This document shows, piece by piece, positions 1 through 12,078 of a DNA stretch of 64,000 nt. Made by a program: the position numbers and the translations under genes. Source of the DNA: Pohlia nutans (Eukaryota; Streptophyta; Bryopsida; Bryales; Mniaceae); NCBI GenBank assembly GCA_022496805.1, contig CM040086.1, positions 746,501-810,500 on the forward strand, written 5' to 3'. Each line of letters starts with the position of its first letter. Within the stretch, counting starts at the first letter, position 1. Below the pieces are notes generated by a model. That model saw only the letters and a program-made list of their open reading frames with translations, was not told the DNA's origin and searched no databases.

Positions 1-3000
1 CAGCAAACATAGGCCACCACTGATGAGCCCAGTGCAAGTCACATGAACAAAAATATTTAAAAAAAATTGCCCTCATGGAGACAGCGCTAAACCCCGCAAA
101 CAAAGGCCAACACTCAAGAGCCCAGTGCAAGACACATGAACAAAAAATTTAAAAAAGAAATTGCCCTCGTGGAGGCAGCGCTAAAGCGAGCAAACAAAGG
201 CCAGCACTCAAGAGCCCAGTGCAAGACACATGAAAAAAAATATTTAAAAAAAATTGCCCTTTGTGGAGGCAGCCGGTACCGGCTGGGCTAAACCCAGCAA
301 ACATAGGCCACCACTGAAGAGCTCAGTGCAAGACACATGAACAAATATATTTAAAAAAAATTGCCTTCGTGGAGGCAGCCGGTACCGGCTGGGCTAAACC
401 CAACAAACATAGGCCACCACTGAAGAGCCCAGTGCAAGACACATGAACAAAAATATTTAAAAAATATTGCCCTCGAGGAGGCAGCCGGTACCGTCTGGGC
501 TAAACCCAGGAAACATAGGCCATCTCTGAAGAGCCCAGTGCAAGACACATGAACAAAAATATTTAAAAAATATTGCCCTCGTGGAGGCAGCCGGTACCGG
601 CTGGGCTAAACCCAGCAAACATAGGCCACCACTGATGAGCCCAGTGCAAGTCACATGAACAAAAATATTCAAAAAAAATTGCCCTCGTGGAGATAGCGCT
701 AAACCCCGCAAACAAAGGCCAGCACTCAAGAGCCCAGTGCAAGACACATGAACAAAAATATTTAATAAAAATTGCCCTTTGTGGAGGCAGCCGGTACCGG
801 CTGGGCTAAACCCAAAAAACATAGGCCACCACTGAAGAGCCCAGTGCAAGACACATGAACATATATATTTTAAAAAAATTGCCTTCGTGGAGGCAGCCGG
901 TACCGGCTGGGCTAAACCCAGCAAACATAGGCCACCACTGAAGAGCCCAGTGCAAGACACATGAACAAAAATATTTAAAAAATATTGCCCTCGTGGAGGC
1001 AGCCGGTACCGGTTGGGCTAAACCCAGCAAACATAGGCCACCACTGAAGAGCCCAGTGCAAGACACATGAACAAAAATATTTAAAAAATATTGCCCTCGT
1101 GGAGGCAGCCGGTACCGGCTGGGCTAAACCCAGCAAACATAGGCCACCACTGATGAGCCCAGTGCAAGTCACATGAACAAAAATATTTAAAAAAGATTGC
1201 CCTCGTGGAGACAGCGCTAAACCCCGCAAACAAAGGCCAGCACTCAAGAGCCCAGTGCAAGACACATGAACAAAAAATTTAAAAAACAATTGCCCTCGTG
1301 GAGGCAGCGCTAAAGCCAGCAAACAAAGGCCAGTACTCAAGAGCCCAATGCAAGACACATGAAAAAAAATATTTAAAAAAATTTGCCCTTCTAGAGGCAG
1401 CCGGTACCGGCTGGGCTAAACCCAGCAAACATAGGCCACCACTGAAGAGCCCAGTGCAAGATACATGAACAAGAAAAATTTAAAAAAACTGCCCTTCGTA
1501 GAGGCAGCCGGTACCGGCTGGGCTAAACCCAGCAAAAATAGGCCACCACTGAAGAGCCCAGTGCAAGACACATGAACAAAAATATTTAAAAAATATTGCC
1601 CTCGTGGAGGATGCCGGTACCCGCTGGGCTAAACCCAGCAAACATAGGCCACCACTGAAGAGCCCAGAGCAAGACACATGAACAAAAATATTTAAAAAAA
1701 ATTGCCCTCGTCAAGGCAGCCGGTACCGGCTGGGCTAAACCCAGCAAACATAGGCCACCACTGAAGAGCCCAGTGCAAGACACATGAACAAAAATATTTA
1801 AAAAATATTGCCCTCGTGGAGGCAGCCGGTACCGGCTGGGCTAAACCCAGCAAACATAGGCCACCACTGATGAGCCCAGTGCAAGTCACATGAACAGAAA
1901 TATTTAAAAAAAATTGCCCTCATGGAGACAGCGCTAAACCCCGCAAACAAAGGCCAGCACTCAAGAGCCCAGTGCAAGATACATGAACAAAAAATTTAAA
2001 AAAAAATTGCCCTCGTGGAGGCTGCCGGTACCGGCTGGGCTAAACCCAGCAAAAATAGGCCTCCACTGAAGAGTCCAGTGCAAGACACATGAACAAAAAT
2101 ATTTAAAAAATATTGCCCTCGTGGAGGCAGCCGGTACCGGCTGGGCTAAACCCAGGAAACATAGGCCACCTCTGAAGAGCCCAGTGCAAGACACATGAAC
2201 AAAAATATTTAAAAAATATTGCCCTCGAAGAGGCAGCCGGTACCGGCTGGGCTAAACCCAGCAAACATAGGCCACCACTGATGAGCCCAGTGCAAGTCAC
2301 ATGAACAAAAATATTTAAAAAAGATTGCCCTCGTGGAGACAGCGCTAAACCCCGCAAACAAAGGCCAGCACTCAAGAGCCCAGTGCAAGACACATGAACA
2401 AAAAATTTAAAAAAAAATTGCCCTCGTGGAGGCAGCGCTAAAGCGAGCAAACAAAGGCCAGTACTCAAGAGCCCAGTGCAAGACACATGAAAAAAAATAT
2501 TTAAAAAAATTTGCCCTTCTAGAGGCAGCCGGTACCGGGTGGGCTAAACCCAACAAACATAGGCCACCACTGAAGAGCCCAGTGCAAGATACATGAACAA
2601 GAAAAATTTAAAAAAACTGCCCTTCGTAGAGGCAGCCGGTACCGGCTGGGCTAAACCCAGCAAAAATAGGCCACCACTGAAGAGCCCAGTGCAAGACACA
2701 TGAACAAAAATTTTTAAAAAATATTGCCCTCGTGGAGGCAGCCGGTACCCGCTGGGCTAAACCCAGCAAACATAGGCCACCACTGAAGAGCCCAGTGCAA
2801 GACACATGAACAAAAATATTGAAAAAAAATTGCCCTCGTCAAGGCAGCCGGTACCGGCTGGGCTAAACCCAGCAAACATAGGCCACCACTGAAGAGCCCA
2901 GTGCAAGACACATGAACAAAAATATTTAAAAAATATTGCCCTCGTGGAGGCAGCCGGTACCGGCTGGGCTAAACCCAGCAAACATAGGCCACCACTGATG

Positions 3001-4780
3001 AGCCCAGTGCAAGTCACATGAACAAAATTATTTAAAAAAAATTGCCCTCATGGAGACAGCGCTAAACCCCGCAAACAAAGGCCAGCACTCAAGAGCCCAG
3101 TGCAAGATACATGAACAAAAAATTTTAAAAAAAATTGCCCTCGTGGAGGCTGCCGGTACCGGCTGGGCTAAACCCAGCAAAAATAGGCCTCTACTGAAGA
3201 GCCCAGTGCAAGACACATGAACAAAAATATTTAAAAAATATTGCCCTCGTGGAGGCAGCCGGTACTGGCTGGGCTAAACCCAAAAAACATAGGCCACCTC
3301 TGAAGAGCCCAGTGCAAGACACATGAACAAAAATATTTAAAAAATATTGCCCTCGTGGAGGCAGCCGGTACCGGCTGGGTTAAACCCAGCAAACATAGGC
3401 CACCACTGATGAGCCCAGTGCAAGTCACATGAACAAAAATATTTAAAAAAGATTGCCCTCGTGGAGACAGCGCTAAACCCCGCAAACAAAGGCCAGCACT
3501 CAAGAGCCCAGTGCAAGACACATGAACAAAAATATTTAAAAAAATTTGCCCTTCTAGAGGCAGCCGGTACCGGCTGGGCTAAACCCAGCAAACATAGGCC
3601 ACCACTGAAGAGCCCAGTGCAAGATACATGAACAAGAAAAATTTAAAAAAACTGCCCTTCGTAGAGGCAGCCGGTACCGGCTGGGCTAAACCCAGCAAAA
3701 ATAGGCCACCACTGAAGAGCCCAGTGCAAGACACATGAACAAAAATATTTAAAAAATATTGCCCTCGTGGAGGCAGCCGGTACCCGCTGGGCTAAACCCA
3801 GCAAACATAGGCCACCACTGAAGAGCCCAGTGCAAGACACATGAACAAAAATATTTAAAAAAAATTGCCCTCGTCAAGGCAGCCGGTATCGGCTGGGCTA
3901 AACCCAGCAAACATAGGCCACCACTGAAGAGCCCAGTGCAAGACACATGAACAAAAATATTTAAAAAAAATTGCCCTCGTGGAGGCACCCGGTACCGGCT
4001 GGGCTAAACCCAGCAAACATAGGCCACCACTGATGAGCCCAGTGCAAGTCACATGAACAAAAATATTCAATAAAAATTGCCCTCGTGGAGACAGCGCTAA
4101 ACCCCGCAAACAAAGGCCAGCACTCAAGAGCCCAGTGCAAGACACATGAAAAAAAATATTTAAAAAAAATTGCCCTTTGTGGAGGCAGCCGGTACCGGCT
4201 GGGCTAAACCCAGCAAACATAGGCCACCACTGAAGAGCCCAATGCAAGACACATGAACAAATATATTTAAAAAAAATTGCCTTCGTGGAGGCAGCCGGTA
4301 CCGGCTGGGCTAAACCCAGCAAACATAGGCCACCACTGAAGAGCCCAGTGCAAGACACATGAACAAAAATATTTAAAAAATATTGCCCTCGAGGAGGCAG
4401 CCGGTACCGGCTGGGCTAAACCCAACAAACATAGGCCACCTCTGAAGAGCCCAGTGCAAGACACATGAACAAAAATATTTAAAAAATATTGCCCTCGTGG
4501 AGGCAGCCGGTACCGGCTGGGCTAAACCCAGCAAACATAGGCCACCTCTGAAGAGCCCAGTGCAAGACACATGAACAAAAATATTTAAAAAATATTGCCC
4601 TCGTGGAGGCAGCCGGTACCGGCTGGGCTAAACCCAGCAAACATAGGCCACCACTGAAGAGCCCAGTGCAAGACACATGAACAAAAATATTTAAAAAATA
4701 TTGCCCTCGTGGAGGCAGCCGGTACCGTCTGGGCTAAACCCAGGAAACATAGGCCACCTCTGAAGAGCCGAGTGCAAGAC
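1..4780. repeat. Satellite array, ~106-bp and ~94-bp monomers
   Basis: Head-to-tail repeats fill the first 4.8 kb. Type A monomers are about 106 bp and carry the 14-bp palindrome AGCCGGTACCGGCT. Type B monomers are about 93-94 bp, lack 12-14 bases at that palindrome, and have CAGCGCTAAACC instead. All share a block with GAGCCCAGTGCAAG, CACATGAAC and an A/T tract. Open frames of 60-170 codons on the minus strand are by-products of a stop-poor monomer whose length is not a multiple of three; I do not treat them as genes. Such arrays are typical of pericentromeric, subtelomeric or knob heterochromatin, but the chromosomal position is not visible here. Confidence 0.97.
1199..3454. repeat. Two exact-length 1,128-bp higher-order repeat units (11 monomers each)
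   Basis: Monomer starts from 1199 to 2327 follow the order B,B,A,A,A,A,A,B,A,A,A. The same diagnostic variants recur 1,128 bp apart: the TGATGAGCCC variant followed by AAAAAAGATTGCC at 1151, 2279 and 3407, and the ATACATGAACAAGAAAAA variant at 1461 and 2589. The next copy of the second marker is at 3624, only 1,035 bp further on, because one ~93-bp B monomer is missing from the third unit. Equal spacing of private variants is the signature of a higher-order repeat amplified as a block. Confidence 0.88.
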
Positions 4781-5460
4781 ACATGAACAAAAAAATTTAT
4801 TAAAAATTGCCCTTCGTGGAGGGAGCCGGTACCAGCTGGGCTAAACCTAGCAAACATAGGCCACCACTGAAGAGCCCAGTTCAAGGAGCATGAACAAAAA
4901 ATTTAAAAAAAAATTGCCCTCGTGGAGGCAGCCGGTACCGGCTTGGCTAAACCCAGCAAAAATAGGCCACCACTGATGAGCCCAGTGCAAGACACATGAA
5001 CAAAAATATTTAAAAAAAATTGCCCTCGTGGAGGCAGCGCTAAAGCCAGCTAATATTGGCTAGCACACAAGAGCAGAGTGCAAGACACTTGATCAAAAAA
5101 ATTTAAAAAACATTGCCCTTCCTGGAGGCAGCCGGCACCGGCTGGGCTAGACCCAGCTAACATATGCCAGCACTCAAGGCTGGATTACAAAACACTTGAA
5201 AATTATTTTCAAAAGAATTCTGCGTTTGTGGAGGCAGCCGGTGCCGGCTGGGGCAAGACCCAACTAACAAAGGGGAGCACTCAAGTGTGGATTACGGTTT
5301 ACTATAAAATTTTGAAAATACATATTGCCCTCTTGGGCTAGACCCCGCTAACGAAAGCCAGCAGACAAGGTTCGATTACAGTACCTATCATGTTTTCTTT
5401 AGAAAACGATTGCCAGACCCTACTAACGAAGTCCAGATGACAATGCTGATAACTCTTACA
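4781..5460. repeat. Degenerate right edge of the satellite array
   Basis: Monomers become steadily less like the consensus: GGTACC becomes GGCACC and then GGTGCC, spacing becomes irregular, and only short pieces such as GCTAGACCC(C/A)GCTAAC remain by 5.43 kb. Divergence of terminal monomers is expected where homogenisation is weak. Confidence 0.85.
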
Positions 5461-5480
5461 GTAGAAATTTGAGAGGAACA

Positions 5481-5740
5481 AGGACACTAGGATTACCTTC
5501 TTTCGGCTGCTGGGTAGTGTTGGTTGTGGGCTCTTGTTCTGGCTGCTGGGTAGTGTTGGCCGTGGGCACAGCGTCGAATGTGGCCCTCGTCTCCATTTCC
5601 ACGCTACTTGGAACCTCCAGTACTCGTCGCCCAGCGTCACCTTCACTCTCTTGAACTTCACAACCTGCCATCTGTGAAATCCGAGATGGCAATAGTGAAA
5701 ACCCAAATACTCTATCGCCATTACGAAGCGGAGTTGTTCT
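5481..5740 (-). CDS. Possible exon, hypothetical protein (uncertain)
   Basis: An open minus-strand stretch could encode a protein with two copies of an Asn-Thr-Thr-Gln-Gln-Pro motif, coming from a ~36-bp direct repeat near 5510-5580. It ends at a plausible donor (AAGAAG followed by GTAATCC, near 5491). I recognise no domain and have no other splice partner. It could equally be non-coding DNA beside the satellite. Confidence 0.2.
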
Positions 5741-5745
5741 AACAA

Positions 5746-6370
5746 TCAAATGGAGCCCATACACACAAATCGAGTGTTCAGAGAGGGGAGCAGAGCCCGA
5801 GCGTATTCACGGAGGACCAATCCATAGTGGTAAAGCAAGGGCAAGGACAGGGTGTACGCAGAGCAAGAACCGAACCCGGTCAGGAGAGGAAAGCATCCAG
5901 AGCATGAACGAAGAGCAAGGGTAATCGAGCGAGCAAAAGATGAAGATGAGGGCCACTTCAGAAACCCTGAAGATCTGCAAGCCAACAGGGCCTGCAGCGA
6001 TGGGTAAGGCCAGAATCCGGACAGGCGCGGAGAGAGCGAGGGGACTGTCCAGAAACTTGAAGACCCCCAAAGCTCTCATGAACATGCCCGATGAAGGCCG
6101 TAGTCAAAATTGCATTAACCCTAAAAGGGCCAGGGCCCACCGGATGAGGGAAAGCGCAAGGCCTTCGGCCATTAGATATAGTTGCATACAAGGCCATGGT
6201 GCAAAACAAGAAGACGCAAGCAATGCCATGGACTAAATAATGAATACTAGAGTAAGCCCCATGTGCCACTAAAAGTAGACATATGTCAAGACTAATGGTC
6301 CGGGCTGTTATTGAGCGTAATATGTTCATGTGTTTCAAAATGCATAATCATTGGAGACAAGAAAAGATAC
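5746..6370. other. Intergenic or intronic stretch without a recognised gene
   Basis: Short open frames exist on both strands but none resembles a known protein. At 6115 there is a TTAACCCTAAAAGGGCC motif resembling the left end of the TTAA elements seen further right, but I find no matching right end. Confidence 0.5.
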
Positions 6371-6643
6371 CTCGACATCTTGCGACTCATCGTCTGAATC
6401 ACTTCTCTCTTCGCGAATCTCTGGTTGTTTGCTCTGTCTTGGTGTCTCGAAATTTGTCTCCTGAATCGTGTCCAACTCGCTCTCAGTGACAAGGTTGCCA
6501 TAATCCAAAATTCTTGCAGTGTCCTCTTGGGCAGGTTCCAGAGATTTTCCACGCCTTAATCGCATCCTGCTTCGCTTCAATTCCTTTGTACTACTAAACC
6601 TGAGACTACTCTTTCGTCTTCTCTTCTGGGCTCCTCCAGGCAT
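6371..6643 (-). CDS. Possible first exon, basic-then-acidic nuclear-type protein
   Basis: Minus-strand codons starting at ATG 6643 encode 91 residues in phase 0. A basic N-terminus (Lys-Arg-Arg-Arg-Lys, like a nuclear localisation signal) is followed by a Glu/Asp/Ser-rich tail, then a good donor, GAG followed by GTATCT, at 6370. No family is recognised. It lies opposite and just upstream of the + strand transposase gene at 7154, so it may be a second, divergently transcribed ORF of the same transposon, or a host exon. The downstream exon was not found. Confidence 0.3.
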
Positions 6644-7153
6644 AATGAAGAACTCCCATCGTTCAAGCAATTATCAGGTTTGAACAAGCACTAGCAATTG
6701 ATGACTTCAATTTCGAATCATTACTTTTGATAGAATGCAACTTACAGTCAGCTTGGCAGCCGTAAAGGTGAACTGTCATAGGGAATTCAAATCAATCAGC
6801 GCCTAAGTTTGAGGTCAGAATCAATCATTCTTTAAGAGTCTAATCCTGAAATCATACTTTAGTATCAACTTGCCATCATGTTGTTCGTGCAGCATCCATG
6901 CAAATGGTTTTAGATATCTGTCAGAGTTGAGACGGCTACTTCTAATCCCAGTGGTCTTCCAAAGGCTTTAGCTGCACCCTAAAATATTTTTTGTCCACAA
7001 CTTCTAATCCAAGTTTAAGGGTTTTATATTCTAACTTAAGGGTTTTTGGATCGAGAAACACTCATCAAGATTTAAACGCTCATTTCCCAAACCTTCACTC
7101 TCATTCCGGATTGCATTGAATGTCTTGAATTTACACTTCCCTAAGAGTAGACC
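6644..7153. promoter_or_regulatory. Upstream region of the MULE-like transposase gene
   Basis: About 500 bp of AT-rich DNA between divergent coding starts. It has no clear ORF. I looked for a terminal inverted repeat matching the 3' side of the transposase gene and could not define one by eye. Short TTTAAGGGTTTT-like runs near 7010-7050 resemble AAACCCTAAA runs downstream, but are too simple to count as a TIR. Confidence 0.35.
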
Positions 7154-10100
7154 ATGGCACTCGTTCGTGTCGAAGGAGCAGGCGTCCCTATTTCCTTCAC
7201 GCTAGGGGACGACGGAGTAGCAGTTGTTTCTGCGTTCAGTCTTAGTCTAACGTTTCAGTTTCTTGCAGCAACGGTGCACATTGACGAAGAGGTATTCGAT
7301 GATGAATCTGGTCTGCTTACGCACACCGTTAGGCAGCTTCCAACCACTACTGAAGATGGAAGAGTGTGGTTGCTTAAGGCAGGTAGGTATAGAGCTTACG
7401 GTCTATCCGATTGCCTTATGGGTGCATCTACCGAACTCTTGACTCCAACAGAGTCATCCACTTGCACTGTGCAAACCTCCATGCCAGGCCGAGTGAAAAT
7501 TGAGCCAGGTCTAGAGACAATCTATGAACTTAGTGATGATGACGTCCCAGAGAATGTAGAACACGATCCCCACCTTCCTCCTTCTCAGCCTAATCTCCAA
7601 ACTTCTGCAGGCAGTTGTCCTTCCACTAGTAAGCAGCCTACACCGTTTTCTCTGTCACCAAAACAAAGTGTCGTAGAGTGCTTGAAATTGCTATGTGCTA
7701 GGAAGGGTTCTAGGAATATATTCAAAAAATTTGACTACAACTCTACCTCCGTCAAACGAGTCGAGTTCTTGCCACCCCAGTACAATGGCGATGTCATCTT
7801 TGAGTTCCTTCCCTTGGGATCCTCTTCAGGATCCAACAGAGCGAAGCAGCTCCGTGGCATGGACAAACACTATAATGGGCATGTGTGGACTCGTACTCAC
7901 ACGTCCAACATTGTCAATGATTTTGGGATGATCTTCCGTACCTCCTATTGTTGTGGTCATTTACGGTGTGAGAATGTCGACTGTGATTTTCTTACCTGCG
8001 TTTACCGCACGACACCTGTTAACGAAACTGAATGGGATGGTGTATCTTCATTTGTTTTTGACGTGGGAACTAATCCTCCCAAGGGCTCCACCCTTGTTTG
8101 CAAATGCTGTAAAGTTCCTCCCTCCTGTCTTGCAACCTGCGATGCAAAAATATATTACGTACTAGGTAAAAACAGCATGACTCGAGCTTGTGTTCATTTT
8201 GGAACTCACGACCACCCTGTCAAGGTCGGGGCTTACCGAGACGATATTGCCAGAGGCGAGAGTTTGGTGGAAGAGCACGTGCACCAAACTCCTTCTGCAA
8301 CGAAGTCTGCGATTGTCTTAGAGGCAACAAAGGAGATGGTAGGGGATATGCTTGTGGCAGCCGAAGGCGCGGAATCAAAAACTCTTGAACTCGATGACCT
8401 CCTGCCGCTCTTTGACCGATGCAAGGAATTGACGTCCCCCAACATTCGCAACAAGGTGACGAGCTTCAAGTACTTCCGAAGGTTCGGTATCATGGATAGC
8501 ATCACCAAGCTTCGCGGTTCCAGCAACTGGCCATTTGTCCAGGAGAACAAGTTCCCTGGTCAAGGATCGGAGTCGGACAAGGTCTTCGTCTTCAAAATGT
8601 CAGAGATTGGTCCCGGTAGCGGAGTTGACCTTGTGAAGCGAATGCAGCCTGGTGGAGACTTGCAGAACGCATGGCTCATGTTCGATCATGTGAAGAGGGT
8701 GAAACAGTGGACAACCATGGGCTGCCATGTTTACGATCCCATTTATTGCCGTGTTATGACCATTGCATTGTGCGATATGCAGTCGAAAGACGTCGCAGCT
8801 CAAATGGTCATTTGGAAAAATCTCAATACCGTCGTCGCTTGCCACGGACTTCAAGATCCAAACTTCAAGGGCTTCATGGCAGACAGCGCTCAAGCAAACT
8901 GGAATGCTGTACGCATTGTGTACGGGAGTAGAGATGCTTCAATCCCAATGCCTAATAAAGAGCGAACATGTCTCTTCGATTGGGTGCAGTCATTGGAGAA
9001 GCACACAAAGGCTGACATCAGAGCTGACCTCCAAGACCAACATCGCATGCTTTGCAAGCAATACAAGAACGCCTCCACGCAAGCGGAGGCAGATTCCCGC
9101 TATCTTGGTATCCGAGCTTGGTGGCACTCCTCCGGAGCTACTACTGAAGATGGATTGAGGCGTCTCGACCTATGGCTAGCCTTCTGGCATTTTCGATACC
9201 GCCAGTGGGGAGGCTTCATGCAACTTGTAAGCTTCTAAACCCTAAATTGAAAACCCTAAGTCCATGCCATTGCTTGTTCTCCTCTCTACAACTACGAACT
9301 CTAAATGTGCATTGCTTTCTATATTCCAGGACCTTACCGAGGACGAGTTGGCGGAAATGCCCTCCTGCAACTTAGCCGAAAGTATCCACAACAAATGGAA
9401 ACAACAATCTGGTGATCGAGGGTCAGACCTGTTTGTCGCTACTGTGGATGACTTCGTCCGATCCTTCATGCAGAGCATCGCGTACTACCAATACCTCAAG
9501 GGGGATAGAGCTGGAACTGGTCCTACCAAAGAAGAACTGAAACTCCGGATTGCACAGAAGTCTACAGAGCGCACGGGGAACTCGAAATCCCTACACGAAG
9601 CATTAGCGAAGATGCCTATGGCGGAGGAGTTTTGCACTCGAATGCCTCAACTCGAAGGAGAAGAAGTGTTCTTGTCGTTGAAGCGGAAAGCAGACGTTCC
9701 CATCGGTTCGGAGTATGACTCTCACAGACATGACAAGATCAGCATCTCTCGTCCTCGAGTCCAGACCAGGGGTGCAAGGAACAACGCCCTAAACCTAAAT
9801 GCTTCTCCTGTAGAGCAGTCAGTCTCTCCCCATGAACTAGAGAAGTCTTATATACCAGTGCAGGTTCAAGATGCAACCCCAGCAGCAGCTCTACACCACG
9901 TTACTTCCGTGCAAGAAACGGCTTGCGACGAGAGTCAGTGGCATATAGCTAGGCTGAAAGCCCCATGTGCGAAGGCTTGTTTCGCGCAGCAGGCTGTCAC
10001 TAAGAAGAAGTGCATCGCTCAAATCATACAAGACGGGAAATCTACCGCTGCTCCTACGTACACAGGCATGATGGACAACTACAAGAAGAATCGCAAGGAG

Positions 10101-10787
10101 CGCATGCAATTCTTCTTCTGCAACGACGACATCGAGAGGTGTGTCAAAGGAACTCGCAGAAAGTGGGTTATGTCCCGCCCTGAGGTCCCCGACATCTGGC
10201 CCGTCAAGAACGGTACTAACCTAACACGCAAGGAGATACTTGCCCTAGAAAACGCTGGCTTTCGACTTCCACAGCGCGAGGTCATATCGCCGCGAAGGCT
10301 CTTCCAAGACCACCCTCTCCCCGTCGACTTGTCAACATATGTAACTCCAGCTTTCCCAGCTGAAGTTCCCAAGCGACGTCATGGCAAGAATGTCCGCCGC
10401 AACAAGAAGAGCCCATCCATCAAGCAAGCCAACAACTGTGCTAGCGCTGCAGCATTCAAGGGTTCCATAAGGAAGGTGGACATGGTTCCAGTCCCTGCCC
10501 TGGGTTGCATCGTCACGTTGGATTCGGGCACGCCTCCGACAAATCAGCAGTACCTTCTCACAATTTCCCAGTTTCCAGACTGCTCCTGCCCTTATTACAA
10601 GGAGATGGTGACCAAGGCAAAAAGAGGACGCAACCAATGGGCTCACTGCAAACATCTCTATTTTGTCTTCACGGTCGTTTGTGGGTTTGATGCTGATGTA
10701 GATGCCTTCATACATGCACCCACTCTTAGCTTCAACGAAGTTAAGCTAGTTCTTGAGAGCGGATTGTTGACTCATCCAACACCCTAG
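7154..10787 (+). CDS. MULE-type transposase with GCM/WRKY-like zinc finger and SWIM finger
   Basis: Two exons, 7154-9226 and 9330-10787, join in phase 0 across a 103-bp GT-AG intron (donor GTAAGC, acceptor TATTCCAG), giving about 1,176 residues. In order: an unrecognised N-terminus; a Cys/His cluster at about residues 265-355 ending His-Phe-Gly-Thr-His-Asp-His-Pro, like the GCM/WRKY zinc fold; a Mutator-like DDE core with D511 (WLMFDH), D577 (FMADSAQ) and E708 (CNLAESI, encoded just after the intron); and a C-terminal SWIM finger (CSC at 1109-1111, then HCKH at 1130-1133). The family cuts and pastes DNA in the nucleus. The frame is open across both exons with no visible stop, so it may be intact, although TIRs and a 9-bp target duplication were not found. 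A domesticated FAR1-like regulator is the alternative. Confidence 0.85.
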
Positions 10788-11829
10788 GATACAAAAATGT
10801 TGTTGGTTCCATTGTTGACATGTTCACTCTCCAAATCAATGAAATTGTAGTGAGACTAAAAGGGCCACTACTGCAGATTTGAAAATCATGTTGTATTATT
10901 TACGAAACCCTAAACCCTAAACTCTGGTATTTTGTCTATCTTGTATCCAAACTAGTCTAAACCCTAAACTTGCTATGTATTTCAAATAATTATCCCCAAA
11001 CGAGTGGATTGGCCCCTAATAAGACGCTGAAATAACAATCTCTTTCTACCGTAAACCCCACCCTAAACTCTAATTACCACGGTTATAGAGACAGATTGTG
11101 CCTTTAATGTGCCTTTATCCCTGAACCACAGACTCTAAACCACGGTAATAGGTACCAAATCTTCCACGGTCATAGGTCCCAAATTTACTAAAAATAGAAG
11201 AATATTCGAATAATAGCTAATTATAGTGTCGTTGACCAAGGTTGACCTAAAATTCTTGCTCGTAATCCCACATTTCACCGCTCATTGCTCACCACTCCCC
11301 GCTCCCCGCGCGCACACTATCCTCGTCCCAAACCAATCCATGGCACCATTTTGGAATCATGTTTTTTAAATTAAAAAAGCACTTTGTGATGCAAACAAGT
11401 CACACTTGTAGAGGGACTCCTATACAAGTGCCTGTTTGCCTCCCTACCTAATTCAAAACAATTGAGAACTTCAATGTGGTGTTCAATCTTTTTTATTTAA
11501 GGCATCATTCTTAAGTCAAATCAATACACACCAGTCCAAGGCAGTACCTTTGGTATCACATAATTTGTTAGAATTCTGTTCATAGCTAATACAGTGATAT
11601 TCTTGGCCTTCATTGTCATTACATGTTTTACTTTCATTGTGAGTCTATTGTATCCCAATCCAAACTCAAAATCCAAATGTCAAAGTTTAATTCACATACA
11701 CTTGAATCTACTTCTACATATTTCAAGGGAGACTCTAAAGGGTGTCCATTTCGAGTGCCACAACTCATTTGGAGAAGTGATAATGCATAGATAGGATGTT
11801 CTCACCAATTCCATTGGCAAGACCCATAC
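10788..11829. other. Non-coding region with interstitial telomere-like repeats
   Basis: AT-rich sequence downstream of the transposase. It has two adjacent AAACCCT units (10905-10922) and further scattered ACCCTAAA runs up to 11140. No gene is supported; the short open frame near 11594 shows no recognisable feature. Confidence 0.5.
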
Positions 11830-12078
11830 CTGGACTTCATTGTCTTGAGTGGCGTTCAAGGAATCAGATGATCCCAGCTCCAATTCTTCGTCCTCAGCCT
11901 CCATGTCTCCTTGCTCAGGCTCGTCTTCGCGTTCATCACTCGCTCTATCCGACACTGCCTCCGATCCCGCAGCTGCTGCATCTGCACATTCGAAATGACC
12001 AAGGTTGCCCTGCAAATCACACACAGTCACCTCGTCCTGGCTGGGACCTCCCTCCGTACAATCATTCAATTTCGCCAT
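11830..12078 (-). CDS. Possible exon encoding a highly acidic protein
   Basis: The minus strand encodes 83 residues rich in Glu, Asp, Ala and Ser, in phase 0, from an ATG at 12078 that directly follows an acceptor-like TCTCATCAG to a donor AAGTCCAG followed by GTATGG at 11829. Acidic low-complexity composition fits a nuclear or chaperone-type protein, but no family is identifiable. With the minus exon at 6371-6643 it brackets the + strand transposase, so a host gene with the transposon inside an intron is conceivable. Confidence 0.28.

Noticed and set aside
351..4884. Many minus-strand open frames of 60-170 codons starting Met-Ser-Cys-Thr-Gly-Leu
   Set aside because: They are translations of the satellite monomer, whose length shifts frame each copy; the same peptide appears dozens of times with no sign of coding selection.
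5370..5392. tRNA T-arm-like GGTTCGATTA
   Set aside because: No acceptor, D or anticodon arms could be folded around it; it belongs to the degraded satellite edge.
1..5460. CRISPR-like regular repeats
   Set aside because: Repeats are contiguous with no unique spacers, and the window is eukaryotic; it is a satellite.
6115..6140. TTAACCCTAAAAGGGCC as another TTAA-element end
   Set aside because: No matching right end was found within a few kb, so a chance match is as likely.
10905..10980. A telomere at the AAACCCT runs
   Set aside because: Only two contiguous units plus scattered partial ones; interstitial short repeats, not a chromosome end.
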